50,983 bases of DNA from Cryobacterium tepidiphilum (lineage in GTDB: Bacteria > Actinomycetota > Actinomycetes > Actinomycetales > Microbacteriaceae), in assembly GCF_003716325.1 (NCBI RefSeq), contig NZ_RDSR01000026.1, positions 1 through 50,983 on the forward strand, in the 5' to 3' direction. This document shows positions 28,878 to 37,352 of the stretch, one piece after another. The first letter of the stretch is position 1. Each line of letters opens with the position of its first letter. Under the pieces are notes generated by a model. It had not been told where the DNA came from and did no database searches. It saw only the letters and a program-made list of their open reading frames with translations. The translations under genes were made by a program, and so were the position numbers.

Positions 28878-29798
28878 ATGAGCAACGCACCCATGCGCGA
28901 GGCCGATGGCTCTCTCCTGCCCGCCAGCGGCCCGTCGACCGTGACAGGGCGTGCGGATGCCGCCGGTCGCGCATCCGTTGCCGGCGGCCGGCGGTCGGTG
29001 ACCCTCGTGGTCGGGCTCGTCCTGGTGGGGCTCGTCGTGGTGACGGCGCTCGTCTCGCTGCTCTGGCTCCCGTACCCGCTCTCCGACACCTCGGGAACGC
29101 GCCTGGAGGCGCCGGGGGCCGCGCACTGGCTCGGCACCGACAAGCTCGGGCGCGACCTGGCCAGCCAGCTCATGGTCGGGGCCCGCATCGCCCTCCTGGT
29201 CGGCCTCGGATCGGTCGTTATCGCGGCGGCCATCGGCATCCTGCTGGGCTTGGCGGCAGCGTTCGCATCGGGGTGGGTGGACGACACGCTGTCGGCGTTC
29301 TTCGACATCGTCATCGCCTTCCCGGTGCTGCTGCTGGCCATGCTGATCGTCGCCGCGCAGGGGGCGTCGCTGTGGTCGGCGATCCTCGCGATCGGCCTCG
29401 GCATGTCGGCCATCGTGGCGCGGCTCACCCGCGTGCTGGCCAAGAGGGTGCTGCGCGCGCAGTACATCACCGCGGCCCGCACCTCCGGGACGAGCTGGGC
29501 GGGCATCGTCGGCCGGCACGTGCTCCCTAACGTCTGGCCCACTCTGAGCGTCAACCTCGCCCTGCAGTTCGGCATCGCCGTGCTCGCCGAGGCGAGCCTC
29601 TCCTACCTCGGACTCGGCGCGCCGCCGCCCAACGCCTCCTGGGGGCGGATGCTGCAGGAGGCGCAGGCGACGGTCGCAACCGCGCCCGTCGGCGCCATCG
29701 CGCCGGGCATTGCGCTCGTGATCCTCGTCATCGGCGTGAACCTCGTCGCCGACGGTCTCCGCGACGTCGCCGATCCCACCCGAAGGAGCCGCTCGTGA
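28878..29798 (+). CDS. ABC transporter permease (DppC/NikC type)
   Basis: 306 residues. A long non-conserved N-terminal tail of about 40 residues precedes the first span (about 42-62). The typical HWLGTDKLGRDLASQLMVGAR motif is at about 77-98, and the EAA-like loop near 185-210 contains YITAARTSGTSWAGIVGRHV. Forms the heterodimeric channel with the preceding permease. Overlaps the next gene by 4 bp. Confidence 0.95.
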   Translation: MSNAPMREADGSLLPASGPSTVTGRADAAGRASVAGGRRSVTLVVGLVLVGLVVVTALVSLLWLPYPLSDTSGTRLEAPGAAHWLGTDKLGRDLASQLMVGARIALLVGLGSVVIAAAIGILLGLAAAFASGWVDDTLSAFFDIVIAFPVLLLAMLIVAAQGASLWSAILAIGLGMSAIVARLTRVLAKRVLRAQYITAARTSGTSWAGIVGRHVLPNVWPTLSVNLALQFGIAVLAEASLSYLGLGAPPPNASWGRMLQEAQATVATAPVGAIAPGIALVILVIGVNLVADGLRDVADPTRRSRS

Positions 29799-30583
29799 GC
29801 CTGCTGGACGTCACGGACCTGAGCGTCGCCGCCGGCGGCGTTGACCGGGTGCGCGGGCTGTCGTTCTCGCTGTCGGCCGACGAACGGCTGGGCCTCATCG
29901 GCGAATCCGGCTCGGGGAAGTCGCTCACCGCGCTCGCCATCACGGGGTTGCTCCCGGAGGGGCTGACCGTGCGGGGGAGTGTTCGGCTGGACGGGACCGA
30001 GGTGGTGGGCGCCCCGGAGCGCGCGCTCGTCCCGCTGCGCGGGCACGTCGCATCCGTCGTCTTCCAGGAGCCGCTCACGTCGCTCGACCCGCTGATGCGG
30101 TTGGGGAGCCAGCTCGCCGAGCCGCTGCGCCGCCACCAGGGGCTGCGGGGCGCGCCCTTGCGCGCCGCCGTGCTGGACGCACTGCGTGAGGTGAGCCTGC
30201 CCGAGCCGGAGCGGATCGCGAAGGCGTACCCGCACGAGATCTCCGGCGGGCAGCGGCAGCGGGTGGCGATCGCGATGGCGCTGGCCTGCCGGCCGAAGCT
30301 GCTCATCGCCGACGAACCGACGACGGCGCTCGACGTGACGGTGCAGGCGGAGATCCTCGACCTGCTCGACCGGCTGGTCGCCGGGCGCGGCATGGCACTG
30401 CTGTTCATCAGCCACGACCTCGCCGTGGTGGCGCGGGAGACCTCCCGCGTGCTCGTGCTGCGGAACGGCGAGGCTGTGGAAGCGGGGCCGCTGGCCGACC
30501 TGCTGGCCGCGCCGCGGCATTTGTACACGGCCGAGCTCGTCGCGAGCGCCGCCGCTCTCGACGCGGCACTGGAGGTGTCATGA
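29795..30583 (+). CDS. ABC transporter ATP-binding protein (DppD/NikD type)
   Basis: 262 residues, GTG start within a 4-bp overlap. Walker A GESGSGKS, Q-loop VFQEPLTSLDPL, signature SGGQRQR, Walker B LLIADEPTTALD and switch His in FISHDLA are all intact. It lacks the C-terminal oligopeptide extension of typical DppD/OppD proteins (about 320 residues), so its size resembles NikD. Confidence 0.95.
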   Translation: MSLLDVTDLSVAAGGVDRVRGLSFSLSADERLGLIGESGSGKSLTALAITGLLPEGLTVRGSVRLDGTEVVGAPERALVPLRGHVASVVFQEPLTSLDPLMRLGSQLAEPLRRHQGLRGAPLRAAVLDALREVSLPEPERIAKAYPHEISGGQRQRVAIAMALACRPKLLIADEPTTALDVTVQAEILDLLDRLVAGRGMALLFISHDLAVVARETSRVLVLRNGEAVEAGPLADLLAAPRHLYTAELVASAAALDAALEVS

Positions 30584-31344
30584 CCGCGCCCATCCTCGAG
30601 CTGGACCAGGTGTCGTTCGCCTACCGCGGCGGGGTGCCGGCCGTCTCCGGCATCTCGTTCGCCGTGGAGGGGGGCCGGAACGTGGGCCTCGTGGGGGAAT
30701 CGGGGGCGGGCAAGACCACCCTGCTGCGGCTGCTCCTCGGCCTCGCCACGCCGAGCTCCGGGCGCGTGCTGTTCGACGGTGCGCCGCTCGACGTTCGCGA
30801 CCGCGCACGCATGCGCCAGTTCCGCCGGAGCGTGCAGACGGTGTTCCAGGACCCGTACTCGTCGCTCGACCCGAGGCAGAATGTCGGGCGCATCGTCGCC
30901 GAGCCGCTCCGGTCGCTCGGCATCGCCCGCGGGGCGGATGCCGCGGCGCAGGTGGCGGAGGCGCTCGCGTCGGTGGGCCTCCCGGCCGACGCCGCCTCCC
31001 GCTACCCGCACGAGTTCTCGGGCGGGCAGCGGCAGCGCATCGCCATCGCCCGGGCTATCGTGCCGGGGCCGCGGCTTCTGCTGGCCGACGAGCCGGTGAG
31101 CGCGCTCGACGTGACCACGCGCATCCAGGTGATGGACCTGCTCGCCGAGCTGGGGCGCTCCCGCGGATTGACCGTGCTCATGGTGAGCCACGATCTCAGC
31201 GTCGTCGCCGCGCTGTGCCAACGGATGGTGGTGCTGCAGGGCGGCCGCGTGGTGGAGCAGGGCGAAACGACCGCGGTGCTTGGGGCGCCTCGCGAGGACT
31301 ACACCCGGCGCCTCATCGACGCCGTCCCGCGACTCCCCGCCTGA
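30580..31344 (+). CDS. ABC transporter ATP-binding protein (DppF/NikE type)
   Basis: 254 residues. Walker A GESGAGKT, VFQDPYSSLDPRQNVG, signature SGGQRQR, Walker B LLLADEPVSALD and switch His in MVSHDLS. Second nucleotide-binding subunit of the importer, overlapping the first by 4 bp (ATGA). It also lacks the usual C-terminal extension. It is the last gene of the operon; the 127-bp gap after it contains a copy of an intergenic palindrome. Confidence 0.95.
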   Translation: MTAPILELDQVSFAYRGGVPAVSGISFAVEGGRNVGLVGESGAGKTTLLRLLLGLATPSSGRVLFDGAPLDVRDRARMRQFRRSVQTVFQDPYSSLDPRQNVGRIVAEPLRSLGIARGADAAAQVAEALASVGLPADAASRYPHEFSGGQRQRIAIARAIVPGPRLLLADEPVSALDVTTRIQVMDLLAELGRSRGLTVLMVSHDLSVVAALCQRMVVLQGGRVVEQGETTAVLGAPREDYTRRLIDAVPRLPA

Positions 31345-31404
31345 CCCATCCGCCTGACGCGTCCGTCGTGCATCGCCCGCCGCGCGCACCCGTCTCGGCG
31401 GCCT

Positions 31405-31460
31405 GACCACGTTTCGGCGGGTCGCGCCCGCTGGAGCGGTAGCGCTGGGCCGATCCGGTA
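31405..31460. repeat. intergenic palindrome family, copy 1 (degenerate)
   Basis: Starts with the 17 bases GACCACGTTTCGGCGGG found at 42648, then a core CGCGCCCGCTGGAGCGG with TAGCGC, which matches the reverse complement of the core of the 42648 copy. The right terminal arm is degenerate. The end coordinate is approximate. Confidence 0.6.
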
Positions 31461-31471
31461 GCGGTGGTTGG

Positions 31472-31951
31472 CTAGGCGTCGAGGCCGAGCTTCTTGCGCA
31501 GGCTCGCCACGTGGCCGGTGGCCTTCACGTTGTAGAGCGCCAGCTGGATGGTTCCCGACTCGTCGACCACGAACGTGGACCGCAGCACGCCGGTGACCTC
31601 CTTGCCGTAGAGGTTCTTCACCCCGTAGGCGCCGTACGCGTGGTGCACGCTGAGGTCCTCGTCGGAGAGCAGCGGGAAGTTCACCCGGTCGTGCTCCTGG
31701 AACTCCTTGAGTTTGGCGGGCGCGTCCTTCGACAGGCCGAGCACCTGGTATCCCGCGCCCTTCAGCGACCCGAGGCTGTCGCGGAAGTCGCAGGCCTGGG
31801 TGGTGCAGCCGGGCGTCATCGCGGCCGGGTAGAAGTAGACGACGACCTTCTGGCCGGCGAAATCGCCGAGCGAGACGGATGCGCCGTCCTGGTCGGTCAG
31901 CGTGAACTGCGGTGCCGGGTCGCCGGCTTCAAGGCGCGTGGTTTCGGTCAT
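31472..31951 (-). CDS. bcp: thioredoxin-dependent peroxiredoxin, Bcp/PrxQ type
   Basis: 159 residues. AhpC/TSA fold beginning GDPAPQFTLTDQDG; the peroxidatic cysteine lies in YPAAMTPGCTTQAC with the resolving cysteine five residues later in the same helix, the Bcp/PrxQ arrangement. It reduces hydroperoxides using thioredoxin in the cytosol. The oxidative-stress sigma factor gene is 2.6 kb away on the other strand; no SigH-type box is seen before it. Confidence 0.96.
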   Translation of the reverse strand: MTETTRLEAGDPAPQFTLTDQDGASVSLGDFAGQKVVVYFYPAAMTPGCTTQACDFRDSLGSLKGAGYQVLGLSKDAPAKLKEFQEHDRVNFPLLSDEDLSVHHAYGAYGVKNLYGKEVTGVLRSTFVVDESGTIQLALYNVKATGHVASLRKKLGLDA

Positions 31952-31991
31952 ACCGCAACGCTACCTGCTCCGTCCGGGGCAGCGGATGCGC

Positions 31992-33044
31992 TCAGTACGC
32001 GGGCGGCGCGGCGAACGTCGTGAGCAGCCGCTGCAGCGAATCCAGGCGTGCCTGCCCGGTGTCACCGAGGTCGCCGCGCTCCACCGCCTCCATCATCGCG
32101 CAGTCCGGCGAGTCGGGCAGGTGCGTGCACCCGCGCGGGCACGCCTCGGCGACGGCGGCCAGGTCGGTGAACGCCCGCAGGATGTTGTCGGTGTCGATGT
32201 GACCGAGCCCGAACGAGCGCACGCCGGGGGTGTCGATCACCCAGCCGCGCCCGGCATCCGTTTCGAGGCGAAGCGAGACGGTCGACGACGAGGTGTGCCT
32301 GCCCCGCCCGGTGACCGTGTTCACGACGCCGGTCGCGCGCTTCGCCTCCGGCACGAGCGCGTTCACGAGCGTGGACTTGCCGACACCGGAATGCCCGACG
32401 AACACGGTGTCATGACCGATGAGCGCCTCGGCGATCCGGTCCACCGGCATGTCGTTCTCGCGGCTGGTGATCACGGGGAGGTCGAGGCCCTGGAAGTTCC
32501 GCAGGAAGCCGGCCGGGTCGGCGAGGTCGGTCTTCGTGATGCACAGAATGGGCGCCACGCCGGCATCGTAGGCGGCGACGAGGTAGCGGTCGACGAGACG
32601 GGTGCGCGGCTCGGGGTTCGCCGCGGCGACCACGATGAGCATCTGGTCGGCGTTGGCCACGATCACCCGCTCGACGGCGTCGGTGTCGTCGGCGCTCCGG
32701 CGCAGCAGGGTCGCGCGCGGGCGGATGCGGACGATGCGGGCGAGGCTCCCTTCCGCACCGGTGGTGTCGCCGACGACGTCGACGCGGTCCCCCGTGACGA
32801 CGGCCTTCTTGCGCAGCTCGCTTGCCCGTGCGGCGGTGAGGGTGCGCTCGCCGGGCCGGTCCTCATCGAGGAGCACGGTGTACCGGCCGCGGTCGACACC
32901 GAGGATGCGGCCGACGAGGGCGTTCTCGTGCCCTGGCCGGGTCTTGGTGCGCGGCTTGTTTCCCTTGGGATTGGGCCGGACCCGCACGCTCGATTCGTCG
33001 TACTCGGGCTGCTCGTCGTCGTCGGCGCTGTCCCACCAGGTCAT
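31992..33044 (-). CDS. rsgA: ribosome small subunit-dependent GTPase A
   Basis: 350 residues. A basic N-terminal region and OB-fold (about 40-110) precede a circularly permuted GTPase with G4 ITKTDL, then G1 GHSGVGKST, then G3 DTPGVRSFG, and a C-terminal zinc knuckle ACPRGCTHLPDSPDC. RsgA assists late 30S maturation. The ATG directly abuts the aroA stop codon, so it is probably cotranscribed with aroA, as in M. tuberculosis. Confidence 0.96.
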   Translation of the reverse strand: MTWWDSADDDEQPEYDESSVRVRPNPKGNKPRTKTRPGHENALVGRILGVDRGRYTVLLDEDRPGERTLTAARASELRKKAVVTGDRVDVVGDTTGAEGSLARIVRIRPRATLLRRSADDTDAVERVIVANADQMLIVVAAANPEPRTRLVDRYLVAAYDAGVAPILCITKTDLADPAGFLRNFQGLDLPVITSRENDMPVDRIAEALIGHDTVFVGHSGVGKSTLVNALVPEAKRATGVVNTVTGRGRHTSSSTVSLRLETDAGRGWVIDTPGVRSFGLGHIDTDNILRAFTDLAAVAEACPRGCTHLPDSPDCAMMEAVERGDLGDTGQARLDSLQRLLTTFAAPPAY

Positions 33045-34409
33045 CTAGAGCCGAGCCTCCGCAGGCCCGGCGATCATCGACCGCCACAGCGACGCGAACT
33101 GGGGGAGCGTCTTGGCCGTCGTGCCGATGTTCTCGACCTCCACCCGGGGAACCGCGAGGCCGATGATGGCGCCGCTGGTGGCCATCCGGTGGTCGTCGTA
33201 GCTTCGCCAGACGCCCCCGTGCAGCGGCCGCGGCTCGATGCGCAGGCCGTCCTCGAGCTCCGTCACCTGGCCGCCGAGCCCGTTGATCTCCGCGGCCAGC
33301 GCGGCCAGGCGGTCGGTCTCGTGGTGGCGGATATGCCCGATGCCCGTGATCGTGCTCGGCGAGTCGGCGAGGGCGGCCAGCGCCACCAGGTTCGGGGCGA
33401 GCTCACCGCCGGTGCTGAGGTCGAGGTCGACACCACGGATGCCGTCGCCGGCCGTGACCGTGAGCGAGCCGCCGTCGTGGCTGACGGTGGCCCCGAACAG
33501 CGGAAGCAGCTCGGCCAGGTCGGCGCCGACCTGCGTCGTGGTGGCTGGCCATCCGGTGATGGTCACGCTGCCGCCCGCGACCAGGGCGGCGGCGAGGAAC
33601 GGTGCGGCGTTGGACAGGTCCGGTTCGATGGCGACCTCGGCCCCGCGGATGGGTCCCGGTGCGACGGTCCATTCGCCCACGGCGGCGCTCTCCACCGTGA
33701 CGCCGCGGCCGGCGAGGGTGGCGATCGTCATCTCGATGTGCGGCAGGCTCGGCAGCCGCGCCCCCTCGTGCCGCAGCTGCAGGCCGTTGTCGAACCGGGC
33801 GGCCGACAGGAGCAGGCCCGAGACGAACTGACTCGACGTGGAGGCGTCGATCGTGATCGCGCCGCCCGCGAGGCGGCCGGTGCCGTGCACCGTGAACGGA
33901 AGCGCGAGCCGCCCGTCGTCGTTGATGTCGGCGCCGAGTGCGCGGAGCGAGGTCACGGTGGTGCGCATCGGGCGGCGCCTCGCACCGGCGTCGCCGTCGA
34001 AGGTGGTCGGACCGAGGGCGAGGGCCGCCACCGGGGGCAGGAACCGCATCACCGTGCCGGCCAGTCCGCAGTCGATCGTCGTCGATCCCAGCAGTTCTCC
34101 GGGCGTGATGCGTAGATCCGGCACATCGTCGGCACCCGTCACCGACTCGACGCCCGTGCCCAGCTGGCGCAGTGCGGCGACCATGAGGTCGGTGTCGCGC
34201 GACTGCAGCGGGGCCACCAGGCGCGACGGCGCGTCGGCGAGGGCGGAGAGCACCAGCTCCCGGTTGGTCAGCGATTTCGAGCCCGGAAGCGACATCCGCG
34301 TGGCGAGCGGGCCGGCGGCCGTCGGCGCCGCCCACAGCTCATCTCCCGTGTCGGGGGCGTTGTCCCCATACGGGTTGAACTCGGGCTTGGAATATCTGGA
34401 CGTCAGCAT
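33045..34409 (-). CDS. aroA: 3-phosphoshikimate 1-carboxyvinyltransferase (EPSP synthase)
   Basis: 454 residues. Sixth step of the shikimate pathway: shikimate-3-phosphate plus PEP gives EPSP. Signatures: [17 protein letters not shown] near 40, [14 protein letters not shown] near 118, [15 protein letters not shown] near 190, and [18 protein letters not shown] near 363 with YDDHRMA after it. A -10-like TACTCT on the minus strand (34423-34418) is 8 nt before the ATG, so a leaderless transcript is likely. The start region overlaps the SigH-type promoter of the divergent sigma gene. Confidence 0.97.
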   Translation of the reverse strand: MLTSRYSKPEFNPYGDNAPDTGDELWAAPTAAGPLATRMSLPGSKSLTNRELVLSALADAPSRLVAPLQSRDTDLMVAALRQLGTGVESVTGADDVPDLRITPGELLGSTTIDCGLAGTVMRFLPPVAALALGPTTFDGDAGARRRPMRTTVTSLRALGADINDDGRLALPFTVHGTGRLAGGAITIDASTSSQFVSGLLLSAARFDNGLQLRHEGARLPSLPHIEMTIATLAGRGVTVESAAVGEWTVAPGPIRGAEVAIEPDLSNAAPFLAAALVAGGSVTITGWPATTTQVGADLAELLPLFGATVSHDGGSLTVTAGDGIRGVDLDLSTGGELAPNLVALAALADSPSTITGIGHIRHHETDRLAALAAEINGLGGQVTELEDGLRIEPRPLHGGVWRSYDDHRMATSGAIIGLAVPRVEVENIGTTAKTLPQFASLWRSMIAGPAEARL

Positions 34410-34414
34410 TGGTT
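34389..34414 (+). promoter_or_regulatory. SigH/SigR-type autoregulatory promoter upstream of sigH
   Basis: GGAAT (34389-34393), an 18-nt spacer, and GTT (34412-34414) match the consensus for SigR/SigH promoters. Transcripts would begin near 34422 and include the AAGGAGG at 34444, favouring the long sigma isoform. Confidence 0.7.
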
Positions 34415-34443
34415 ATCAGAGTAGTCGGTCATGAACAACGGAT

Positions 34444-34558
34444 AAGGAGGCGCTGCATGGCAGGAATGCTGCTCATGGAACGCCCCGCCGTCGCCGCTCG
34501 CCCGGAGGTGCTCCCGGCCCCCGGCAACGCCCGGTTTGACGGCCTAGTATTGCCCCTG
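34444..34558 (+). promoter_or_regulatory. Shine-Dalgarno and N-terminal extension for a long SigH isoform
   Basis: AAGGAGG (34444-34450) lies 6 nt before an in-frame ATG at 34457, adding 34 residues ([19 protein letters not shown] at the start) to the sigma factor. A five-codon mini-frame ATGAACAACGGATAA (34431-34445) ends inside the Shine-Dalgarno. Downstream TAGTAT (34545-34550), 8 nt before the ATG at 34559, could be a leaderless promoter for the short form. Confidence 0.6.
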
Positions 34559-35197
34559 ATGACTTCAGACACGCCAGCGACCCCGAACGAGAGCTCCGTG
34601 AGCAGCCGGGACCTGTTCGAGGAACAGGCAATGCCGTACATCGACCAGTTGTATGCGGCGGCGATGCGCATGACCCGCAACCCCTCAGACGCGCAGGACC
34701 TCGTGCAGGACACCTTCGTCAAGGCGTTCGCTGCGTTCGAGCAGTTCCAGCAGGGCACCAACCTGAAAGCCTGGCTGTACCGCATCCTCACCAACACGTT
34801 CATCAACACCTACCGCAAGAAGCAGCGTGAGCCCTTCCAGGGCACCATCGACGAGCTTGAGGACTGGCAGCTGGGCGGGGCAGAGTCCCGCACGGCCATG
34901 TCGAGCCGGTCCGCGGAGGCCGAGGCCATCGACCACCTGCCCGACAGCGCCGTCAAAGAGGCGCTGCAGTCGATTCCGGAGGAGTTCCGCCTGGCGGTCT
35001 ACTTCGCCGACGTCGAAGGCTTCTCCTACCAGGAGATCGCCGACATCATGAAAACCCCCATCGGCACCGTGATGAGCCGCCTGCACCGTGGCCGGCGACT
35101 CCTTCGCGACCTGCTGTCGGGTTACGCCACCGAACGCGGATTCGGCAGCAGTACACCAACAGACAGCCCGAAGAAGTCTGGAGCGAGAACACAATGA
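34559..35197 (+). CDS. sigH: ECF sigma factor SigH/SigR
   Basis: 212 residues for the short form. Region 2 contains [17 protein letters not shown] and [18 protein letters not shown]; region 4 contains [40 protein letters not shown] and [12 protein letters not shown]. SigH/SigR directs the thiol-oxidative and heat stress regulon (thioredoxins, proteases). The short start at 34559 fits the family N-terminus; a longer in-frame start at 34457 has a far better ribosome binding site. Overlaps its anti-sigma gene by 4 bp. Confidence 0.95.
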   Translation: MTSDTPATPNESSVSSRDLFEEQAMPYIDQLYAAAMRMTRNPSDAQDLVQDTFVKAFAAFEQFQQGTNLKAWLYRILTNTFINTYRKKQREPFQGTIDELEDWQLGGAESRTAMSSRSAEAEAIDHLPDSAVKEALQSIPEEFRLAVYFADVEGFSYQEIADIMKTPIGTVMSRLHRGRRLLRDLLSGYATERGFGSSTPTDSPKKSGARTQ

Positions 35198-35436
35198 CTG
35201 ACTGCGGATGTGAGAAGGCCAAGGCCGAACTCGAGGAATACCTGCACAACGAACTGTGCGCGGAAGACGCCGCCGATATCCGGGAGCACTTGGAGAGCTG
35301 CACCGACTGCAGCACGGAGCACCTGATCGGGCGCACGCTCACCGACGTCGTGCAGCGCGCCTGCAAGGAGACCGCACCCGAAGACCTGCGCGACATGGTG
35401 CTGCAGAAGCTCCGGGCGGTGCAGTCCACCCACTGA
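35194..35436 (+). CDS. rshA: zinc-binding anti-sigma factor (RshA/RsrA family)
   Basis: 80 residues. The ZAS motif is H32-x3-C36-x2-C39 (HLESCTDC), with further cysteines C4, C6 and C22 that can serve as the other redox/zinc ligand. It binds SigH in the reduced state and releases it when a disulfide forms. ATGA overlap with sigH supports stoichiometric coupled synthesis. The antiporter gene follows convergently after 34 bp. Confidence 0.95.
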   Translation: MTDCGCEKAKAELEEYLHNELCAEDAADIREHLESCTDCSTEHLIGRTLTDVVQRACKETAPEDLRDMVLQKLRAVQSTH

Positions 35437-35470
35437 CGCCGGGTGGACGAAACGGCGACGGATGCAGGCG

Positions 35471-37270
35471 TCAGAAGTCGTCGTCGCTCAGTTGCGCGAG
35501 GCGCGACTCTTCCAAATCGATCATGTGTTGCGCCCGCTCCATGACGCGGGAGCTGAAGGCGCCGGTTGCTCGGGCCTCGAGCAGTGCGTCCCGTTCGGCT
35601 CGAAGTACCCGCAGTCGCAGCGTGCGGTGTTGCTGATGCGGTCCGATGGTCGCAGCGGAGTCATCCACTGCGCTGGGCTCCTCGGTCGTGTCCAGGCCGG
35701 CGAAGCCGGGGGGTTCGGCCTCGTCGACGTTCGCCTGCTCCCGCAGCGATTCGCCGATGAGCTGGCTGTCGGCACGGACCCTGTCCATGACCGCGGGATC
35801 GAACGGGGCGCCGTTCTTCTGTACCAGGTTCGGGTTGTCGAGCGCCGCGAGTCCCTTGGCGCTCACCTGGCGCACCAGGGTCGCGAGCTCCTGCCGGTCG
35901 GCGCCGCTGTCGGTTCCAACGATGCGGAGGGCCTTGATGAGCACCGGGAGGGTGCTGCCCTGCACGAGCAGTGTGACGATGGCGACGATGAACGCGATCA
36001 GCACGAGCTGGGCACGGTAAGGGATGTCCGGCAGGGATTCGGCGGCAGCGAGGGTGACCACGCCTCGCATCCCCGACCAGGCCAGCACGGCGCCGCCGCG
36101 CCAGCCGAGGCCGTCCGCCGTGAGGGAATCAACGTCGGCGCGTCGGCGCACCAGGAAACGCCGCGCTCGGCCCGTCGTGGGCGCAGACATGCGTGCGGGA
36201 GCATCCGCCGCCTCGGATTTCGGCCTGTCGAGGTGACGGATCGCGGACTCCAGGTCTTTCCCCGCCTGCGCCGCTCGTCGCTGGTCCCGGCGAAGCAGCG
36301 CGATCAGCGGTACGACGAACGCGATGCGCACCACAATGAGCAGGCCGGTAGCGAGGAGCCCGAACCCGATGGCCTGCAACAGGCTGCTCTCATCGCGTAC
36401 CTGCACGACGAGCGTCTTGAGCTCCAGGCCCATCAGCAGGAAGACGCCGTTCTCCAGCACGAACTGCACCGTGCGCCAGTTCACGCGCTCGCTGATGCGG
36501 ATCTGCGCGTTGAAGTGTTTCGCACTCTGATGCCCGGTGACCAGCCCGGCGACCACCACGGCGAGGACGCCCGATGCCTGGAGCTCGTCGGCCGGGAGGT
36601 AGGCGAGGAACGGCACCGCGAACGACACCGTCGTGTTGAGCACTGGGTTCAGGAGCTTGGAGCGCACCCACACGGTGAGGTGGCCGATCACAAGCCCAAC
36701 CACGATCGCCACGACCGCCGCCAGGACGAACCCGCCCACGACCTCCCACAGGGCGACGCTACCCGCCGTCGCCGCGACGGCGGAACGGAGCAGGACGAGG
36801 GCGGATGCGTCATTCACCAACCCCTCACCCTCCAGCACGGTCACCAGGCGCGGGGGGAGGCCCAGCCGCTTGGCGATCGAGGTGGCGGCCACGGCATCCG
36901 GGGGGCTGATCACAGCGCCGAGTGCGATTGCGGCGGGAAGGCTCAGCGCCGGAAGCAGCCAGTAGAACAGCAGGCCCGTCGCCAGCGCGCTCACGATCAC
37001 GAGCAGCACCGAGAGGCCCGCTATCGGCTTGATGTTGCGCCTGAGGTCGACGAGGGGCACGTTCACCGCCGCCGCGTACAGGATGGGCGGCAGCACGAGC
37101 GAGAGGATCAGCCCCGGCGGGAACTCGATCGGGGGAAGCGCTGGGATGAAACTGCACGCCGTGCCGATGACGACGAGCACCAGAGGAGCCGCCACGCCCA
37201 GCTTCGGCGCCACGCTGGCCACGGCCACGATGGTGAGAATGCCGAATAGAACAAGGAGTGCGTAGTCCAC
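35471..37270 (-). CDS. Na+/H+ antiporter (CPA1/NhaP type)
   Basis: 599 residues, GTG start at 37270. About twelve membrane spans in the first 430 residues, with the ion-site stretch ALGAVISPPDAVAATSIAK near 101-119 and EGEGLVNDASALVLL near 132-146; SGMRGVVTLAAAESLP near 390 is also typical. The last 170 residues are cytoplasmic and charged (PHQQHRTLRLRVLRAERDAL). It should exchange Na+ or K+ for H+. Frames reaching further upstream run into the kgd terminator region and are not used. Confidence 0.92.
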   Translation of the reverse strand: MDYALLVLFGILTIVAVASVAPKLGVAAPLVLVVIGTACSFIPALPPIEFPPGLILSLVLPPILYAAAVNVPLVDLRRNIKPIAGLSVLLVIVSALATGLLFYWLLPALSLPAAIALGAVISPPDAVAATSIAKRLGLPPRLVTVLEGEGLVNDASALVLLRSAVAATAGSVALWEVVGGFVLAAVVAIVVGLVIGHLTVWVRSKLLNPVLNTTVSFAVPFLAYLPADELQASGVLAVVVAGLVTGHQSAKHFNAQIRISERVNWRTVQFVLENGVFLLMGLELKTLVVQVRDESSLLQAIGFGLLATGLLIVVRIAFVVPLIALLRRDQRRAAQAGKDLESAIRHLDRPKSEAADAPARMSAPTTGRARRFLVRRRADVDSLTADGLGWRGGAVLAWSGMRGVVTLAAAESLPDIPYRAQLVLIAFIVAIVTLLVQGSTLPVLIKALRIVGTDSGADRQELATLVRQVSAKGLAALDNPNLVQKNGAPFDPAVMDRVRADSQLIGESLREQANVDEAEPPGFAGLDTTEEPSAVDDSAATIGPHQQHRTLRLRVLRAERDALLEARATGAFSSRVMERAQHMIDLEESRLAQLSDDDF

Positions 37271-37303
37271 TCTCTCACTGTATGCAGATGCCGCCCGCCA
37301 CGC

Positions 37304-37341
37304 CCGGTCCCCGCCCACGCGGTTTCGCGGGCAGGGACCGG
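37304..37341 (-). terminator. terminator of kgd
   Basis: CCGGTCCC (37304-37311) pairs with GGGACCGG (37334-37341); inside, GCCC (37313-37316) pairs with GGGC (37329-37332), and an inner GCG/CGC closes a small loop. It is 12 bp beyond the kgd stop in the 82-bp gap. Confidence 0.75.
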
Positions 37342-37352
37342 AGGGTGAGGAA

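Noticed and set aside
32242..32270. Frameshift or truncation in rsgA
   Set aside because: The frame is continuous and all GTPase and zinc motifs are present.
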